DNA from: Nannochloropsis salina CCMP1776
Lineage: Eukaryota; Sar; Eustigmatophyceae; Eustigmatales; Monodopsidaceae
NCBI GenBank assembly: GCA_004565275.1
Contig: SDOX01000183.1
Span: 152,035 to 216,034, forward strand
Length of the DNA stretch: 64,000 nt
Reading direction: 5' to 3'
The notes under the pieces were generated by a model. That model was given only the letters and a program-made list of their open reading frames with translations. It was not told the DNA's origin and did no database searches. Positions 43,196-55,831 of this stretch are shown here, one piece after another. A program made the position numbers and the translations under genes. Within the stretch, counting starts at the first letter, position 1; every line of letters starts with the position of its first letter.

Positions 43196-44101
43196 GCTGT
43201 GGAAGGTGACGGACTTTGAAGTCCGTAAGGCCTTGCTTGCCTTCTTGTAGTTGAGGTACGACAACAAGCGATGCGACGGCAAAGAACGCAGGTGGATGAA
43301 ACCGGAACGCCGCCTTCAAGCCAGACCCCTGGTTAAAACACAGTGAATGCTGCAGTGATGAGATAAACGCAGAAGATCTGACGGCTGCGAGTCCTACAAC
43401 CCATTACCCTTCAAAAGGAGGGAGGAACATCTGGTATGCAAGCGAGAACACAGGCCTCGACTTCCAGCACCCCCCCTTGACGAGGAAACACCGCACAATG
43501 TAGTCCCTGGTTTCCACACAACACCCAAACCCCGCCCAAGGGCACGCATGGAACCAGTGTCATCTTCCCGGTCCACATTGGCGTGGGGGCGGTGGGTGTT
43601 TTCACAACACTGGTGGGGGCGGGTGTGGCAGTCTGTGGTAGCGAGGGGGGGAAGGCGCGGAGGTGCCCCCTGATTGAAAATTTAAGTCGAAATTCCAACT
43701 GTTTGAATGGCAGCGCTTTCCAGTGACGGGAAAACGTTCCCGGTGTTATCCTCAAGGGGACGCACGCTGTACAGTAATCGGGTTGGAGGCAAGTGCATTG
43801 AAGAGATTTATGGTGGTGTTCAGCGCGCATAGTTGCTTACGCGTGCGAGGTGAAGAAACCAGCTTTCTTGCCGCCGACGCCTCATCACTCCCCGCCCCCG
43901 CGACTTTCTTCCATATCGTCACCTGCTTATCCCGAGGATGGACCCACATGCAACATATATCCACTTTGTCCACTCATTTTCGTCTCAACTACGTAGGTCG
44001 TGTTAGCGCGCTTTCTCCTTATCACTACGTGTGGAAAAAACGCGGCTTGCTCGGCGCGAAGAATCGAGAGTGGCGTTTGAAAACATTCAAACCTAGAAAA
44101 C
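43196..44101. promoter_or_regulatory. Divergent promoter region of PTOX and CXC-domain genes
   Basis: A 906-bp gap between divergent start codons. G-rich segments lie near 43580-43660. Several open frames without domains. Presumed to hold both promoters; no defined element could be assigned. Confidence 0.4.
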
Positions 44102-47089
44102 ATGTCAGAGGCCCGAAATGGCAACGACACGCCCATCTCGTCCCACTTCATGTCATTCGCTGAAGAATCCGAGGAAAACTGGGGGGAAGACGTAGCTTCC
44201 CGTCACATGGATGCAGAAGCGGAGCATCAGCAAGAGGAAGCAAGACAGCAGCTACGACAGACAACAGAGCAAGCGGACGATTCGACTGTCAGCGACGTCG
44301 CAAAAAGCGATGCCATCCACGGAGACCACGAGGGCAAATCTGGTGACGATGATCGTGGGCTGGGCTCCTATGTTGGCGTCGAGGGCCAGGGAGATGGCAG
44401 GCCGAGAGACATGGACAGATATGTGGAAGGGACGGGCGGGATAGGGGAAGGCGACGGACCACGGCCGCAGCCGGAACCCGCACGGCCTGTGGAGAGGAAA
44501 GACGGGCAGCGCCAAGTAGAGTACGGGGCGTCAAAAATGGAGAAGCCGCCAGCGCAGGGATTGCCCCGGCTCGATGTTGGAGGGCAGCAGGAGGAGGAGG
44601 CGGAAGCACGCCCGGACGAGCAACATGCGCCATTCCAAGAGCCAGGACAAGGGGGCTCGGAGGCAGGCGCTGAAGTCCGGCAAGAGGGGTCCGAGGAGAG
44701 AGGGGAGAAGATGCAGCCCTACGGCCAGCGCCACGAAGCACCCCCAGTGGTCGCGTACACGGGCAGTGACGAGAATGACGTGGAGGACTCTGAGGTGGCG
44801 CGGGCCACGAAAAAAGAGGACATGGGACCAGGAAGCGACTCCGAGGAAGGGCATGGAGAAGGTGTGGCGCTGGATAGCTCGAGGGGGCCAGGGGCTGGGC
44901 AAGGCGCGGCGCCTCCACCCTCCTCCCTCTCGGTCCCCCGGCCCATCAGCAGCACGCTCAGCAAGGGGGAAAGCGTGGGGCCCGTCAACGTGCTGTGGGA
45001 CGCGCAGCAGACACAAGCGTCTGTGGCCCCCGCGGCCCCGCATTCTCTGCCCGCCCGCTCCGCCACCGATGACTCCGCCCCGCCCCTCCAAAGCGTACCC
45101 GGAGGAAGGCTCCTCAAGCCCGAGGTCGGGCTCCCGATCGTCCCGTCCCAGGTGGCCTCCCTCCCGCCCTCAACATCCTCTCAGGTCACACCCTCCCAGC
45201 CCCCCACCCTCCCCGCCTACGGCTCCAATGTGACCACCATGGAGGGGGTGGCCCCCGGGTGCAACTGCAAACGCAGCCGGTGCCTGAAATTGTACTGCCA
45301 GTGCTTCGCCGCCCAGGCGTTCTGCATTCCCTCTTGCAATTGTCAGAACTGTTTGAACACGGCGGGCCAGAACCATCTGAGGGCGGAGGCAATCCGGCAA
45401 ATCATGGAACGTAACCCCAACGCCTTCCAGACCAAGTTCCGGCCGAACGGAGAGGACGCCGTGCATAAGGTGGGTTGCAAATGCCGCAAGTCCGCCTGCC
45501 TAAAGAAATACTGCGAGTGTTTCAACGCCGGGGCCCGGTGCTCCGACAAATGTTCCTGCGTAGGCTGTCAGAATGTAGCAGGCCTGGGGCGCCCCTACGA
45601 AGAAGCAGTCATGGCGGCCCGTCGAGGGGCCACAGCGGCGCGGCAGGCGGCCCAGCAAGTGGGACAAAACCCCGCTTTGGCCACGCCCCAGCCCCACATG
45701 ATGGCTTCCATGGTAGCAGCTGCCCTGCGCCAGCAGCAACAGCAGCAGGTGCTGCCGGAGGTGACGGGGGAGGGAGTTGGCGGAGGCGGGGGTGTGAAGG
45801 AGCGTGGATCCGGGGGGGGGGGGGGCTCCTCCCCGTCCTCAAAGCGCCGACGAAGCGGCAGCAGCGGGGCGGTCCCGGCGTTGGGAAGCAACCAGGGGCT
45901 CGCCGACCAACAAATGCCCTTGTTTCACCGGTCGCTCATGTCCCCTACCCCCCCGAGTCAGCGAACGTCGCCCCTTCAAGGACATCCGGCCCAGGCAGGG
46001 CAGCCGGACTTCTCCGCACAGGGGCTCTTCTCCCTCCCTCCCGGCCTCCAACCCCACCACAGCCCGCATCCCGGGCTCCTGCCCTTCTTCTCCCCTGGAC
46101 AACCCGTGCCCCCGGGCTTCTTCGAGCAGCACGCCTTACTGGCCTCGCAAAACCTACAACAACAACAACAACAACAGCAACAACAGCATCAGCAGCATCA
46201 GCAGCAGCTGGAATTCATTCAGCGGCAACAGGCGCAAGCACAAGCGCAATTTTTCCAGCAACTGGCTGCCCAACAGCAACAACAGCAGCAACAAATGCAA
46301 CAACGTCCCCTTCACCAGTCCCTCTCGCCCACGCAGCTCCTGTTGTTGCAAGCTCAGCAACAGCAGCAGCTCCTACAGCAACAGCAAGCGGCCGGAGGAG
46401 GGGGAGGAGCGGGAGGGAGGGGGCAAGGGAAATCAGGGAAGAAGTCGTCGGAAGTGTCCGGCGGGGACGACCTGCAGGAGATGGTTCAAGCCGCGGAAGA
46501 TTTGGCGTTCTTAAAGGGCTCGAGTGGGCCTGGGAGTAAAAATCACGCGGAGGTGGAAGCACAATTCGCGCAAGCCCAACAGCAGCAGCAGCAACAACAA
46601 GGTGCACAACAGCCACAGCTGCCACAAGATCAAACGCAGCAGCAGCAGCAACATTACATGGCATTTGCCGCGGCGGCGGCAGCAGCAGGAGGGGGTGGAG
46701 GAGGAGGAGGTGCAGGGGGAGGAGCCGGGGGAGGTCGGCCAGGACAAGGGCAGCCCTTCTTTGGCCAGCAAGTTGCGTTTCCCGGGAATCCATTCCTTTC
46801 GGGAAGCGTCCCTTCCCAACAGCTGATGGCGCCACAATTTTTGGATCCTGCGCAAGCCGCGCATATGGCAGCCATGTATGCACAGATGCAACAGTTTCAA
46901 GGGGGGGGGGGGGGGAAGTGGCCGATGGGAAGAAGTCTCCAGGAGCTGGGCAGCACGAAACCGTATAAAAATTCGTGTGAGAGGGGGATGGGTAAGAAGC
47001 GGAGGGAAACACTTGCTGCCTGGAGGCCAGATGTCGCGGCGTTTGCGATCATGCACGTTCTTCTCCTCTGGACCCTTCCCTTGGACTGA
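44102..47089 (+). CDS. CXC-domain (tesmin/TSO1/LIN54-type) DNA-binding protein
   Basis: An intronless frame of 995 aa. Two cysteine-rich CXC motifs form a CRC domain near residues 384-495: CNCKRSRCLKLYCQCFAAQ and CKCRKSACLKKYCECFNAG, joined by a spacer with the conserved RNPNAFQTKF. These motifs, in plant CPP/TSO1 and animal LIN54, each bind three zinc ions and read the CHR-type TTYGAA sequence; LIN54 is part of the DREAM cell-cycle complex. The N-terminal 380 residues are acidic then Pro/Ser-rich; a basic SSKRRRSGS patch follows the CRC. The C-terminal third is dominated by poly-Gln and poly-Gly, typical of activation or phase-separating regions. The last 60 residues after a 15-G run lack family features, so the true end is less certain. 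Confidence 0.9.
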   Translation: MSEARNGNDTPISSHFMSFAEESEENWGEDVASRHMDAEAEHQQEEARQQLRQTTEQADDSTVSDVAKSDAIHGDHEGKSGDDDRGLGSYVGVEGQGDGRPRDMDRYVEGTGGIGEGDGPRPQPEPARPVERKDGQRQVEYGASKMEKPPAQGLPRLDVGGQQEEEAEARPDEQHAPFQEPGQGGSEAGAEVRQEGSEERGEKMQPYGQRHEAPPVVAYTGSDENDVEDSEVARATKKEDMGPGSDSEEGHGEGVALDSSRGPGAGQGAAPPPSSLSVPRPISSTLSKGESVGPVNVLWDAQQTQASVAPAAPHSLPARSATDDSAPPLQSVPGGRLLKPEVGLPIVPSQVASLPPSTSSQVTPSQPPTLPAYGSNVTTMEGVAPGCNCKRSRCLKLYCQCFAAQAFCIPSCNCQNCLNTAGQNHLRAEAIRQIMERNPNAFQTKFRPNGEDAVHKVGCKCRKSACLKKYCECFNAGARCSDKCSCVGCQNVAGLGRPYEEAVMAARRGATAARQAAQQVGQNPALATPQPHMMASMVAAALRQQQQQQVLPEVTGEGVGGGGGVKERGSGGGGGSSPSSKRRRSGSSGAVPALGSNQGLADQQMPLFHRSLMSPTPPSQRTSPLQGHPAQAGQPDFSAQGLFSLPPGLQPHHSPHPGLLPFFSPGQPVPPGFFEQHALLASQNLQQQQQQQQQQHQQHQQQLEFIQRQQAQAQAQFFQQLAAQQQQQQQQMQQRPLHQSLSPTQLLLLQAQQQQQLLQQQQAAGGGGGAGGRGQGKSGKKSSEVSGGDDLQEMVQAAEDLAFLKGSSGPGSKNHAEVEAQFAQAQQQQQQQQGAQQPQLPQDQTQQQQQHYMAFAAAAAAAGGGGGGGGAGGGAGGGRPGQGQPFFGQQVAFPGNPFLSGSVPSQQLMAPQFLDPAQAAHMAAMYAQMQQFQGGGGGKWPMGRSLQELGSTKPYKNSCERGMGKKRRETLAAWRPDVAAFAIMHVLLLWTLPLD
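45812..45825 (+). repeat. Run of 14 G within the CXC-domain gene
   Basis: A homopolymer coding a Gly tract; the CXC frame stays open across it. Confidence 0.85.
46157..46410 (+). repeat. CAA/CAG repeats coding poly-Gln
   Basis: Interrupted CAA/CAG codons at about 46157-46210, 46273-46305 and 46358-46390 code Gln-rich tracts in the CXC-domain protein; another lies near 46579-46653. Mixed codons point to an old, moderately stable tract. Confidence 0.85.
46901..46915 (+). repeat. Run of 15 G near the 3' end of the CXC-domain gene
   Basis: Fifteen G code five Gly. An error in length would change the last 58 codons. Confidence 0.85.
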
Positions 47090-47591
47090 GCCATACCGAC
47101 GTGCACGGTGGGAAGCGGAACGCTTATCTAATCAGCCACGCGTGACAGGCTTCTTCTAGAAGGCACGAGCTTACCAAGTGGGAGAGGATGAGCTGTTGCG
47201 TGGGTGTGCAAGACCGGGCGCTAGCACGGACAGTGGGAGCAACACAGCCTACGGGTCATTTAGAGTGGCTTAGAAGAACGCCACGAAGTTATATTGGTAC
47301 ACCGCAGCGGTGGTGGCCGGTCCCCTTTGGGGGTCACGCCAAGGCCAGATACACGAATCAATGTGCTCACAGACATGGGTAAAAAAGAAACACAGAATCG
47401 ATTCGCACACACTTCGGGACAGTTTTCTTCACAAATTTTTCTTTCGCGTCGTTCACTTTTCTACCCTGCCACCTTAACCTTCCCAGTGCCCTACGTCCTG
47501 CACGGGGCCGCGCGAGGTCCCACTTCCACCCGCATGATTCAGTCGAAGTCCCCATCCCACCTTCCCCCTCGAACCTCTAAAAGATTCCTCC
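47090..47591. other. Convergent intergenic region
   Basis: A 502-bp gap between the 3' ends of the CXC-domain gene (+) and the OSCP gene (-). No gene or structured element recognised. Confidence 0.45.
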
Positions 47592-48862
47592 TTACAACGC
47601 CATGGCCTCCTGGTAGGCCTTTGCCCACGTGTCCTTGGTCGCAGACACCTTGCGGGTGATGGTGTTGTCGATCAAGGTGCTCTTGTACCGGATGCGTAGC
47701 CCCGCTACCAGGTCCTTGTCTACGTCCGTGTGGAAGTTCACTTTGCTAGCCGCCGACGATCCGATCTGCTTGATGATAAGGCCCTCCAGCTGCTTGAGCG
47801 TTGCCGCATCAAGGGGGTCGGCGCTGGTAACGAACACGTCGATCTCGCCGCGCTTTTCCTTGACCAGCTTGAAAAAGAGGTCTTTGATCTCGGGCAAGTG
47901 CTTGAGCATCTTCTGTTCCACGAAGTAGGGCAAAAGCTCCTTTGTGAACGGGGTCAGGCTCCCCGCCTTGCTCATGAACTTGTTCACCATCTCTAGCTTC
48001 TGCGTCGTAGTCCAGCCGTTGCTGTTGAGCCATTCTTTCGTGCCGATCAAATCCTTCTCGACCAGGTGGAAGTCTTTCTCCACCGCGTCTAAGACGCCGT
48101 TCATGGAGGCGTACGAGTACAAATTGCTAGTGATCTTGCCTACAGGGCCGGAGAGCCTCATGGGGGGGCAATGCTCAGGAGGGAATTCGACCTTGATGCG
48201 CTCGAAGATCTTCTGCGTCTTCCCATCGCCCAAGTCTAGAGTTTGGGCCACCTAAGGGAGAACAGAGCGAGGGAGAGCAAGCGGGACAGGGAAACGGGAT
48301 AGGGACGCGAGAAATATTAAATCTTGCTTCCCAAAAATCATTCTTTCAACATGAAGCGCTGAAGGGCTTAAAAGCTTATAACGCGCTTGCTTCCGACTTC
48401 TATTGACTTGTGACAAGTACACAGAGGATCAGGACCTTGGCGTAAGGAAATGTGTGAGTGCTTAGAGAAAGAAAAGGCTACTTTTCCGAGCATCTGATAA
48501 GATGCCAACAAATAATCAAAATCAGTCCGACTATGGCGCGAGGGTCAATGATCTCCTACTAAAAAGCTAGACATATGCACACACACGGCCAAATCGAAAC
48601 TCAAATCAACTCTCTCTCAACTCCCGCCCGTTTATCTCCCATGTGCCTCGGAAAAAAGAAACATATGCATCACAGACCCACCACATCATAGAATCCTCAC
48701 CTTCTTCGTGTTTAGGCGGTCCAAGGAGTGTGTGAAAGGGTTATATTCCCCTCCACCTGACGCCAAGCACCGCACAGGGCTGACCGAGGCAGGGGAAGCC
48801 GCGACTCGGATAATGGCTTGCCTAGCCGCACGCGAGGCAGCCATTCGGAGTGTAGCGGCCAT
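47592..48862 (-). CDS. Mitochondrial ATP synthase OSCP (delta-type) subunit
   Basis: Exons 48862-48701 and 48251-47592 give 273 aa, joined at KK/VAQTLDLG; the 449-bp intron starts GTGAGGATT and ends TCTCCCTTAG. OSCP links the F1 head of ATP synthase to the peripheral stalk on the matrix side. Exon 1 is a mitochondrial presequence (MAATLRMAASRAARQAIIRV, with Arg and Ala, no acid). Exon 2 has the family course: GKITSNLYSYASMNGVLDAV, FTKELLPYFVEQKMLKHLPE, and the conserved C-terminal LVAGLRIRYKSTLIDNTI preceding KVSATK, equal to the GG..i..gd..iD.Si pattern. A plastid AtpD is unlikely because that gene is usually plastid-encoded in this lineage and the presequence lacks a signal peptide. Confidence 0.9.
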
Positions 48863-49489
48863 CTCTTCTCTATTCACCCATTTTAGATGGGTATTGTAGG
48901 GAAATGCATGAGCATGAGTGACACATAGCTTGAGAAGGGTTCATCTCGAATCGGAGAGGGCGGGTTGGCTCTCTCCTCCTGCTGCCTATGACCTCTCCTC
49001 GCTTTAACAAAATTCGCCCACCCCTCCACCGGGGTATCGACGTTCATTACAACAGCATCGCCTTCGTACCCAAGAGACAACGAACGCAAGCGCGCAAGCG
49101 AACCATGGGCGTGGGAGTGAAGGAAGATGCTCGACGAGCACAAGACAAGGTGCCGGAAGGCTGGGCGCAGAGCTGGATGACGGGAGAGGCCCCCAAGTCT
49201 ATGATGGAATGCGACCCCTCCGTCATTTGTTCCTCCCGCATGTGGGAGATATGCCCGTGTCCGCGTGAAATCAACCGGTGGCGACGTCACATAAGGGGAT
49301 GCGCAGAGCTATGACAGCCCTCAGAGAAATTTTTGCGAAAGCAGCTGGGGGAGAGAGGCGTTGCCTGGCCGGGGAGGACCCCTACAAAGACTCAAATCGT
49401 GCCTCTCTTCCTCGCTTTCAGGCGTTCAGGAACGAAAGTAAGAACAAGCGCTACCCACTAACACACCAACGGGCGCCAAACAAATAAGT
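48863..49489. promoter_or_regulatory. Divergent promoter of OSCP and CaMK genes
   Basis: A 627-bp gap between divergent start codons. Overlapping frames at 48883-49320 on both strands lack domains. Nothing else recognised. Confidence 0.4.
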
Positions 49490-51485
<1,996 letters not shown>

Positions 51486-52221
51486 AGGGGGGAAAGTGGG
51501 TCAGATTGTGAAGAAAAGGATTGAATTGTGTAGTTTTGAGGAGGGTGAAATCACGAATTCTTCTGTGGGTAGTCTTCAAGTGCAAAAAGGTTGTAAATTG
51601 TATATTGGCGTAACAGCCAGTGACAGGCCAGAATGCTGCAAGGGTACACGAGTAGCAGGTCCTGTCTGGTAGTCGTGACAATTTATGATTGGATAAGAAG
51701 TGTCGGTGGAAGGAGAATGTGTGAGGGAGGTTGAGGTAAAAGTGACGAGGATGTGCGGGTGGCCATACACTTTACACCGAGAGCAAATTAGATTTTCGGT
51801 AATCAATATCCTCAGAGTGGCTTGACCTTTTCAAAACCCATACCCACATTGCTGTTCTAAAATCAGAATACGCCCTAAATCATGCGTGTTGTCGTTATTG
51901 AGATTCGTTCTCACACGACACGGGATCGCGACGGCTGTGCTCTTGACCTCTACACGCAGCGATATCATCCCCGGATGTCAGCAAAAGCCTGTAGATAGAG
52001 GCCTCGGAAGCCTGCTTTTCAGCCATTCCTTAATCCCTTTGGTCGGTCGGTCACAAATGTATGACCATGTATGCATGATTTTCTCCTTAAGTCCTGAAGG
52101 CTTTGGTTCTCCCCTTCAAGGCAGAGGCAGACGAGGGGCGGGAGCTTTTCAGGTGTCGTCACTGTCAAGCAAGGCATCTCTACCGCCTAGGCAGCCCCTG
52201 CCAGCATCACGACAAAAAGCA
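51486..52221. other. Intergenic region upstream of the cyclophilin-SYF2 gene
   Basis: A 736-bp gap between two plus-strand genes, expected to hold the CaMK 3' UTR and the next promoter. The frame is open back to 51886 but has no domain. Nothing else is seen. Confidence 0.45.
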
Positions 52222-54077
52222 ATGCATATGCGTCACAGCGCCAAGGGGGGCGCCAAGAAGAGTGTACAGGTCTACATGGATATTAAGATCGGGCCTCGCT
52301 TTGCGGGACGCATGGTCTTCGAGGTGCGTTGAGGTTGCTTTTGTTTCTTCTTCACCGTGCCTCAATGGAACATGTAATGTACGCTAGCTCATGACTGAGT
52401 TTTGAGTAAGCCACTTCTACTTTTCCCGCTTTTTCTCGAATCCCACTGATCCATTTTGCGAGCGCACACAAGTCTGATCCCAAAACTGAAGCGCATGAAG
52501 GACGCCTTGTCTCGCATCTGTTCTCTTCCCTTGACACGCCACCATCCCTTTCATTCGTAACCGTACAGCTCTTCACTGAACAAACCCCACGAACCGCTGA
52601 GAATTTCCGGGCCCTTTGTACTGGCGAGCGCGGTATCAGCCCCCTGTCGGGGCATCCGCTCCATTATAAAGGGTCGATCTTTCACCGCGTGATCAAGGGC
52701 TTCATGGCCCAGGGCGGAGACTTCACTGCTGGGGACGGTACAGGTGGCGAGTCCGTGTACGGGTACGTCGAAGCCGGAGGCGCTCGGGCCAAAAGGCAGG
52801 ACGAATGAGTGAGGGCCCTGTGTCTGGAAGAGGCAGGGGGGGCACGACGGGCGGATGGAGGGGGGGGAAGAGGCTGCTGGGTGCCCGCGAGTCGCGAACA
52901 ACTCTTTTTTTATGCGCCAACACATGCGCCACTCCCTGCCTGCAGGCTCAAATTTGCGGACGAGGCGTTCACGTACCAGCATGCCTCCCGAGGCACCCTC
53001 TCCATGGCCAACGCGGGCCCGGACACGAACGGGTCTCAGTTTTTCTTGACCTTCCGCGACACCCCGCATTTGGACGGAAAGCACGTGGTCTTTGGGCGGC
53101 TGCTGGAGGGGATGGAGGTGTTGCAGGTGGTGGAGATGGTGGCAACGGACGGGAGGGATCGGCCGCGCATGCCCATGACGGTAGTGGACTGTGGGCAGAT
53201 AGGGGAGACGGCGGAAGAGGACGAGGGGGACGAGGGGGAGGGAGGGGAGGAGGCGGAAGGACTAGAGATGGGGGACAAGCCTGAGGAAGGAAGGCAGGGC
53301 AAAGGTGTCAAGAAAGTGCAGGGTGAGGAGGACAGCGGCGAGGAGGAGGAGAAGGAGGAGGAGCGGATAAGGGAGGACGAGGAAGCGGAGGAGGGGGAAG
53401 AAGGAGAGAAGGAGGTGGACATGAGCGGGATGACGGAGACCCAACGTCGTTTGTACAAGCTCAAATGGAAGCTAAACCAGGGCCGGAAACTGAATCGTCA
53501 GGCCGTGAAAGAGGAATTCACGCGCAAGAAGACGCCCAACTTGGAAGCGCGTCTGCGGGCGGAGGAGCGGCGGGATTCGAACGAACGGTGGAGGAAAGAA
53601 ATCCTGGCCCGGGGGATGAAACCGGAGGAGGCTTACATGTTCGAGACGGCGGAAGCGGCGGGAAAGAAACAGGCGGCGGCGGCCCGGAAGGCGAAAGGCC
53701 AAGCAGCCTTCGGATGGGACGTGTTCAACCAAGATGCCTTGTACAAAGCTTACAAGAAACGCCTGGGGAAACTCCCTTCCGCGGAAGGGGGAGCCAGGGG
53801 GGAGGAGGAGAAGGAGGGGCGGGGGGAGGAACCGGACCCTTTGGCTTACGGCCAGGCCCCCAGGGGGGAGGCGGCGGGCCTGGTCCGGATGACGGAGGAG
53901 CTGGAGGAGCGGGAGAGGGCGAGGAAGAACTTCAGCCGACGCCGGGCCGCGTACGAAGGGGAGGACGTGTCCTCCATCAACGAGCGGAACAAGATGTTCA
54001 ACAAGAAGCTGAAGCGCGCCTACGACAAGTACACGGTCGAGACGCGGCAGAATTTAGAGAGGGGGACGGCCATGTAG
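52222..54077 (+). CDS. Cyclophilin-SYF2 fusion protein
   Basis: Exons 52222-52323, 52569-52762 and 52946-54077 give 475 aa; donors are GTGCGTTG and GTACGTCG, acceptors CCGTACAG and CCCTGCCTGCAG. Residues about 8-180 are a cyclophilin: [47 protein letters not shown] and [15 protein letters not shown]. The catalytic Arg and Phe are present, but the cyclosporin-contact Trp is His ([12 protein letters not shown]). A Glu-rich linker (about 182-258) leads to a SYF2 domain (261-475): [20 protein letters not shown] and, at the end, [20 protein letters not shown] then [13 protein letters not shown], matching SYF2 closely. SYF2 is a Prp19-associated splicing factor bound to Isy1 and Syf1; here it is covalently joined to an isomerase. 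All of SYF2 and half of the cyclophilin share one exon, so the fusion is not an assembly of separate exons. Confidence 0.9.
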
Positions 54078-54565
54078 TACGGGGGGGCAAGGACGGAAAA
54101 GGGAAAAATTATGCAAGTTCAGCCATATCGCCCACGGGGTGCGCGAGTTACGCCTCGGATGAGACGAGGCCAGGAAGCTGTGTGCTGCTTCTCTATTGCT
54201 TTGTACATGTGTCGCCGTCCTGACGACCGAGCTTCTCCCCCCTACCAGGTGCTTCGTCGTCGTCGTCATCATGGCAGCGCTGGCCCGAGACCTCAGGGCG
54301 GCATTCCTCGCCCGATGTTCAACCCATTCCCCTCCATTCACCCCCGTCTGCACACAACCCAACTTTGTACTTTCCCTCCGCCCCTGCCTCCCCCCGGTCC
54401 ATCCTTGCCTTATCCGGCACCCCAGACCCTCTCCTCCCTGAGCTGCCCTTCATCAACCAGGGGCCAAGCACACGCCCATGCCGCACAAGACGTGGGGTTA
54501 AGAAGTAGGCCCATCTTCGCTCGCGTATTCCTCTTTCCCTCCCTCCCTACCTCCCTCCGGGCGCG
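54078..54565. other. Convergent intergenic region
   Basis: A 488-bp gap between the 3' ends of the cyclophilin-SYF2 gene (+) and the PSI-domain gene (-). Frames present lack domains. Presumed 3' UTRs. Confidence 0.45.
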
Positions 54566-55831
54566 CTACCACGCGGAGCAATTACACAAATGGCGCGGGC
54601 CCCCCGTCGTCTCCTTGCCCACGTGAATGAAGTAGTTCTGAAGCCCATACGTGAAGGGAAAGAGCCTCCGCCCGTTCCAAATCACCCGTCCCGCCACGTT
54701 CATGTCCACCATGAGCATGAGGGAACCGGTTTGGAAGGCCAGGTCGAGCTGGAGGCTTTTCCATACGGAAGGCGTAAAGACCAGGGTCACAAGCACGTCC
54801 GTGATGGCGCCCCCCTTGATCAGAAAAGGCGCCACCTCCACCTGTCCGATCGCCTCATGGTCGTGCTTGAAGACGCCTTGCCCGCTGCTGATGGCCACGT
54901 CCAGCCTGTTGGGGTTGTACACGCTCAAGAGCAGCTGGTAGTCTGCTTCGAGCTTCAGGCGCTCCAAGCCCGTGAAGAGGGAGCCCCAGTCCAGGGCCGT
55001 GTTACACACGTTCACGTCCGGGACCTGCGGGGTGTACAGAAAGACCGCCACAGCCACCAAGACCAGCCAGGCGAGGGTGAGGACGAGCGCGGCACGGATG
55101 AGTTGCGAGCACACGACCAGGAAGCGAGACCGTTCCTCCACGCGGATCCGGGGCACCGGGTCCCAGACATCCTCCCCTCCGCTGCCTTGGGGTCGCCTTT
55201 CACCCAACACCCCTTCTCCTCCTCCCTTGCTCGGACCCGAGCGACTGCGCCCCGCGAGTCCCTCCTCTTCCTCGTCGAAATCCAGGAGTTCTTGGTAGTT
55301 CGGATCTTTTTCCATTCGCACCACCGTCGCATGCTTCACGTACTCGTTCGCCACGAAGAAGCAGGCGCTCGTGCAAAATAGGGAGGTAAGAAGGAACATC
55401 CCCAAACCCACTAGGACAGAGCCTGATGGGGCAGGATGCGGCTTCGCCTCCGGTTCCGAACGCACGCAGGCCTCGCTTCCGTAGCAGTTCACGCCCGTCA
55501 GGCACCCGTAAGGAGAGCCAATGGCGTGGCATTTGTTGTCTTTTCCGCACCAGTGACAAGAAATGCTGCTATTGCTGCAAGTAAAGCAGTCTTGGAAATT
55601 GGCGCACGACTCAGCACGGACAGCATGGTATTGAAGAGAGAGCGCGAGCACAACAAGGGCAGAGAAGAGGTTGCAGGGGAGGCCACCAAAAAATTGACAC
55701 GGGATCGTGCTTCGACACCGCGCCTGAGACCGACGCCTTCTCCACCGTTCCCTTGCACTCGACGTTGACTTTGGGCTGGATGCCGGTCTGGCAAAAATAG
55801 CGGGGTGCGTTGGTGCTGCTGCGGCGGCCAT
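54566..55831 (-). CDS. PSI-domain membrane protein with LEA14-like C-terminal domain
   Basis: An intronless frame of 421 aa. After a 50-residue basic N-terminus, LFSALVVLALSLQYHAVRA looks like a signal anchor or late signal peptide. Residues about 75-125 form a PSI-like Cys-rich module (CANFQDCFTCSNSSISCHWC, then GKDNKC, CLTGVNC and SEAC). A membrane helix (VGLGMFLLTSLFCTSACFFV) follows, then a Gly/Glu-rich cytosolic-type loop and another helix (ALVLTLAWLVLVAVAVFLY). The last 150 residues resemble a LEA_2/LEA14-type beta domain (LLLSVYNPNRLDVAISSGQG, VDMNVAGRVIWNGRRLFPF). PSI modules usually lie outside the cell or in the lumen. A surface or endomembrane role is inference; no close family member was recognised. 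Confidence 0.75.
   Translation of the reverse strand: MAAAAAPTHPAIFARPASSPKSTSSARERWRRRRSQARCRSTIPCQFFGGLPCNLFSALVVLALSLQYHAVRAESCANFQDCFTCSNSSISCHWCGKDNKCHAIGSPYGCLTGVNCYGSEACVRSEPEAKPHPAPSGSVLVGLGMFLLTSLFCTSACFFVANEYVKHATVVRMEKDPNYQELLDFDEEEEGLAGRSRSGPSKGGGEGVLGERRPQGSGGEDVWDPVPRIRVEERSRFLVVCSQLIRAALVLTLAWLVLVAVAVFLYTPQVPDVNVCNTALDWGSLFTGLERLKLEADYQLLLSVYNPNRLDVAISSGQGVFKHDHEAIGQVEVAPFLIKGGAITDVLVTLVFTPSVWKSLQLDLAFQTGSLMLMVDMNVAGRVIWNGRRLFPFTYGLQNYFIHVGKETTGGPRHLCNCSAW

Noticed and set aside
46157-46653. CAG-type repeats considered as a stand-alone satellite or mobile element
   Set aside because: They lie in frame inside the CXC-domain gene and code Gln; no flanking duplications or element-like ends.
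53430-54077. SYF2 part as a separate downstream gene
   Set aside because: The frame from the cyclophilin through the linker to SYF2 is uninterrupted in one exon, with no promoter-like gap between them.
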